NCBI RefSeq assembly: GCF_964355755.1
Contig: NC_092672.1
Location: 6,386,001-6,450,000, forward strand
Length of the DNA: 64,000 bases
Source: Antedon mediterranea
Lineage: Eukaryota; Echinodermata; Crinoidea; Comatulida; Antedonidae
Direction of reading: 5' to 3'
Made by a program: the position numbers and the translations under genes. The notes below the pieces were generated by a model. That model saw only the letters and a list, made by a program, of their open reading frames with translations, had not been told where the DNA came from and searched no databases. This document shows, in pieces, positions 57,694 through 64,000 of this stretch (positions are counted from its first letter, which is position 1; every line of letters starts with the position of its first letter).

Positions 57694-58263
57694 CTTATTA
57701 ACAATCCATTCAGCATCAGCAATAGATCTTGATATAATCTGCTTTATTCTATCAGGATCCGTTTCATCTACATGACTGTTATAACCCTACAGAAAAGAAT
57801 CAAATACAGTATTATATATTATCGAATTGGTAATGGCTAAAAACATTCATTGTAGGCTCGACACTTTCCTGTTCTTCATGTGTTGTAAATAGTGCATTAT
57901 TATTATTAACAACTGGGCAGCATCTGTGCAAATAATGTGTTCATGACGACAGGTGATAGGGGTGTAGTGTTAAATTTGCCTTCTTTTCTCCTTTGATACA
58001 GGCGCGCATACCAATTACTGTATAAGCTAGGCCTGGCTAGGGACATGAATGAGGCACTATCAGCGCTGGGAAGGCCAATCAATCAGGCTTAACGTCCGGG
58101 TTGTTGCATACACCACCAGCTAGGCCTAACTTTATGAAATAATACAAACCTGTCTAATTGCGTGTTTATAGTGACTCTGTGCTTCTGACGGCAACTTTTT
58201 GCATTCTCTTAACAGATATTTATACAGCTGTAAGGAATTTGTGATGGTTATTTTCGACGGCAT
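57694..58263 (-). CDS. LYRM9: LYR motif-containing protein 9, two coding exons found
   Basis: Exon 1 (58263-58150) encodes MPSKITITNSLQLYKYLLRE then CKKLPSEAQSHYKHAIRQ. Exon 2 (57786-57694) encodes GYNSHVDETDPDRIKQIISR then SIADAEWIVNK. Together they give 69 residues. This matches the small mitochondrial LYRM9 protein (human about 78 residues): the LQLY-YLLR opening is the LYR-family signature, followed by HYKHA-RQ and the D-D/E-W helix ending NK. LYR proteins generally bind acyl carrier protein and assist Fe-S or respiratory complex assembly; LYRM9 itself is poorly characterised. The human C-terminal YKKQN is missing. The donor AAG|GTATAT at 57693 suggests a further tiny exon; reading through would add 16 hydrophobic residues before a TAA. 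LYRM2 and other paralogues fit less well. Confidence 0.88.
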
Positions 58264-59062
58264 TTTATCACGTTTTCATCATGATTTTATAAGTTTGCAA
58301 GCTCACACCGTGACCTCTATGAATCTTGACCTTTTTTCAACCAATCACACACAACAAAAAACCGACCCTGGATCTTCTCATACTCGCACAACAAATCCGC
58401 AAAAACTATATGGGTTGCTGCAGTAGAAATTGTCTGCCAACATTTTAATATTTTTACCTTTATTCCATAAAAAAATTATACTAAAAATAAACAATATAAA
58501 CGAAGATAGACCCAAAGATAACTAAGATATTTCACAGATAATTGTCATAGGGCCTAGAATATTACTTTTCAACAGTAATACATTACAACATTTCATGAAC
58601 TATATTTGATCATTTATAAATAGTATTATTTATATACCAGTATAGTAAAATATGTTAAGTACAAAGAAAATATAAATTAAAATATCTAAAATTGACATTT
58701 TTGTGGGCCTACTATACTATATTATGCAGACTATTTTAACCAAAGAATGTAAAACCTATTAATTTCAAATATTACAGTGATCCTGTAACAGTTTTTATTA
58801 ATAATTATTTGTTATTCTGATTTTATACTTATGTAAGTAACAATGATCTGAAAAACATGTTTTTAAAAATTACTATACTAAATCACAAACATTGATTACA
58901 TTTTTTATGTGACATATAACTTGATTTATTTATTTTTGAGGATATTGATATTAATTTAATACTGTATTAATATATTTTTATATATATAATAGTGCATTTC
59001 ACAAACATTGTCATCTCAATCTCATTTCTTCAATTATCTTTTACAGTAGTGTAAATTACAAA

Positions 59063-59218
59063 GTATAGTCGTTATCTCGGGACCGTTCTATGGTTACCAC
59101 CAGGTAGGCTTACTTCATCAAAGCTTCTATGAATGGATGTACTGGTTGGGAGCAGAAAAACTAGTAGACCATACCCAGTACCATTTTGATTACGATCAAT
59201 CGGGAAATTACCTCACGA
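59063..59218. mobile_element. Snap-back element C, half copy, with 63/110-bp flanking direct repeats
   Basis: In inverted orientation this equals the left about 155 bp of the element at 17902, from GTATAGTCGTTATCTCGG to the conserved end AAATTACCTCACGA. It lacks the opposite TIR. The flanks 59000-59062 and 59219-59328 are direct repeats (CACAAACATTGTCATCTCAA ... AAATTACAAA). They abut the element exactly; the right copy has about 41 extra bases. Confidence 0.8.
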
Positions 59219-59423
59219 CACAAACATTGTCATCTCAATGCGCTGGATATGTGCAGCTTTATTATGTATAATACATATAGCTCATTTCTTCAATTATCTT
59301 TTACATACAGTAGTGTGTAAATTACAAATTTCTTTATAATCATACATAAACAGCACCTACTTACACTCAACTTATAACATATATAATGCAAATTAGACTG
59401 ATCATTGTACTAAAGACAATAGG

Positions 59424-59507
59424 TAGAGGTGAAAGCATTGTAGGTCAGAGGTGAAAGCATTGTAGGTCAAAGGTGAAAGCATTGTAGTCAGAGGTGAAAG
59501 TGTAGCA
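59424..59507. repeat. 23-bp tandem repeat, about four copies
   Basis: AGAGGTGAAAGCATTGTAGGTC is repeated with small changes. It lies downstream of the BLTP2 3' end. Confidence 0.85.
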
Positions 59508-59635
59508 TTCATAATTGTAGAGTGGCTAAGTGATTAAAAAGACACATGCGCCCTTTAGGACACCCCTGTTCAGACGACACCCCTAGAGTAGACACTTTTT
59601 TCGTTTCTGGGGTTTTAAAAATATTAAGGAAACTC

Positions 59636-59641
59636 TTTATT
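59636..59641 (-). promoter_or_regulatory. Candidate BLTP2 poly(A) signal
   Basis: AATAAA on the minus strand (CCAATAAAGAG), about 140 nt past the BLTP2 stop codon. It is the first canonical hexamer downstream that I noticed. Confidence 0.5.
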
Positions 59642-59777
59642 GGATCGTCCACTTAGTAGGGGTTCTGTATGTGATGATCTGTGAATTTGGGGTATTCATA
59701 ATACTGATTTGCATATCATATGCATATGCGCTTTTTTCTTCATTGGTGATTCTTCTGTGATTGTCCCAAACAAGATG

Positions 59778-63751
<3,974 letters not shown>

Positions 63752-63792
63752 CTATACAGAAACAGTGGAGTTAGTTACAAATTAATGGAGAC

Positions 63793-63956
63793 TTAAGCTC
63801 TGTCTACACTATTAAACTAGTTTGTCAAATAAGCGTGATGTGCTCGAATATGGAAGTGATATACCCAAATATGGTAGTGATATGACATCATTGTCCATAT
63901 ATGGGCACATCACATTTTTTTGTCACATAAAGTTTGATAGTATTGACAGAGCTTTA
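63793..63956. mobile_element. MITE family A copy 12
   Basis: TTAAGCTCTGTCTACACTAT at the left and GATAGTATTGACAGAGCTTTA at the right. It has an extra internal GATATACCCAAATATGGTAG unit. It lies about 40 bp upstream, in the transcript, of the first BLTP2 exon found. Confidence 0.85.
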
Positions 63957-64000
63957 CTTTTGAACTTGAAGTCTCTGAAAATCATAAACTCCATTTGTTG

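Larger units (their letters stand above)
58264..59635. other. Intergenic region between BLTP2 and LYRM9
   Basis: AT-rich, presumed LYRM9 promoter side and BLTP2 3' flank. It contains the half copy of snap-back element C with flanking repeats (59000-59328) and a 23-bp tandem repeat (59424). No gene is seen. Confidence 0.55.

Overview
The window is metazoan nuclear DNA. It is AT-rich, about half repeats, with intron-split genes, GT-AG splice sites and a spliceosomal U1 RNA gene. The proteins look like an invertebrate deuterostome. An echinoderm is my best guess, partly because the words AGGCCTA and TACTGTA are strikingly frequent, but this is inference only.

Layout. (1) 1-1543: degenerate dispersed repeats. 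(2) 1588-2678, + strand: a two-exon SLC35E4-like transporter with poly(A) signal at 3171. (3) 3.2-10.4 kb: intergenic AT-rich DNA between convergent genes, with small repeats. (4) 10395-53162, - strand: SFSWAP, the suppressor-of-white-apricot splicing regulator. I assembled 16 coding exons by hand; all phases agree and they give 960 residues (human about 951). Its 21-kb intron (29027-50115) holds a nested 6.4-kb terminal-inverted-repeat element. (5) 53993-54158, - strand: an intact-looking U1 snRNA gene about 0.8 kb upstream of SFSWAP. (6) 54.48-55.36 kb: a tandem satellite whose units carry a CCAAT motif, a GGTCAnnnTGACC-type palindrome and a TATTTAAA motif. (7) 55.4-56.3 kb: a truncated CR1/L2-like LINE. 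(8) 57694-58263, - strand: LYRM9. (9) 59778-63751, - strand: the last ten coding exons of BLTP2 (KIAA0100/hobbit), running off the right edge.

Four genes on the minus strand (BLTP2, LYRM9, U1, SFSWAP) lie head-to-tail; SLC35E4 converges on them. U1 and SFSWAP both act in 5' splice-site choice, so their adjacency is notable, though it may be chance. LYRM9 and BLTP2 are both on human 17q11.2, so that pair may be old linkage.

The rest is mobile or tandem DNA: twelve copies of one about 145-bp palindromic MITE, several other TIR families, SINE and LINE remnants, a purine/pyrimidine minisatellite in an SFSWAP intron, and an element at two loci bracketed by unusually long (63-110 bp) flanking duplications. 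The most novel-looking items are that element, the promoter-like satellite beside U1, and the 6.4-kb nested element.
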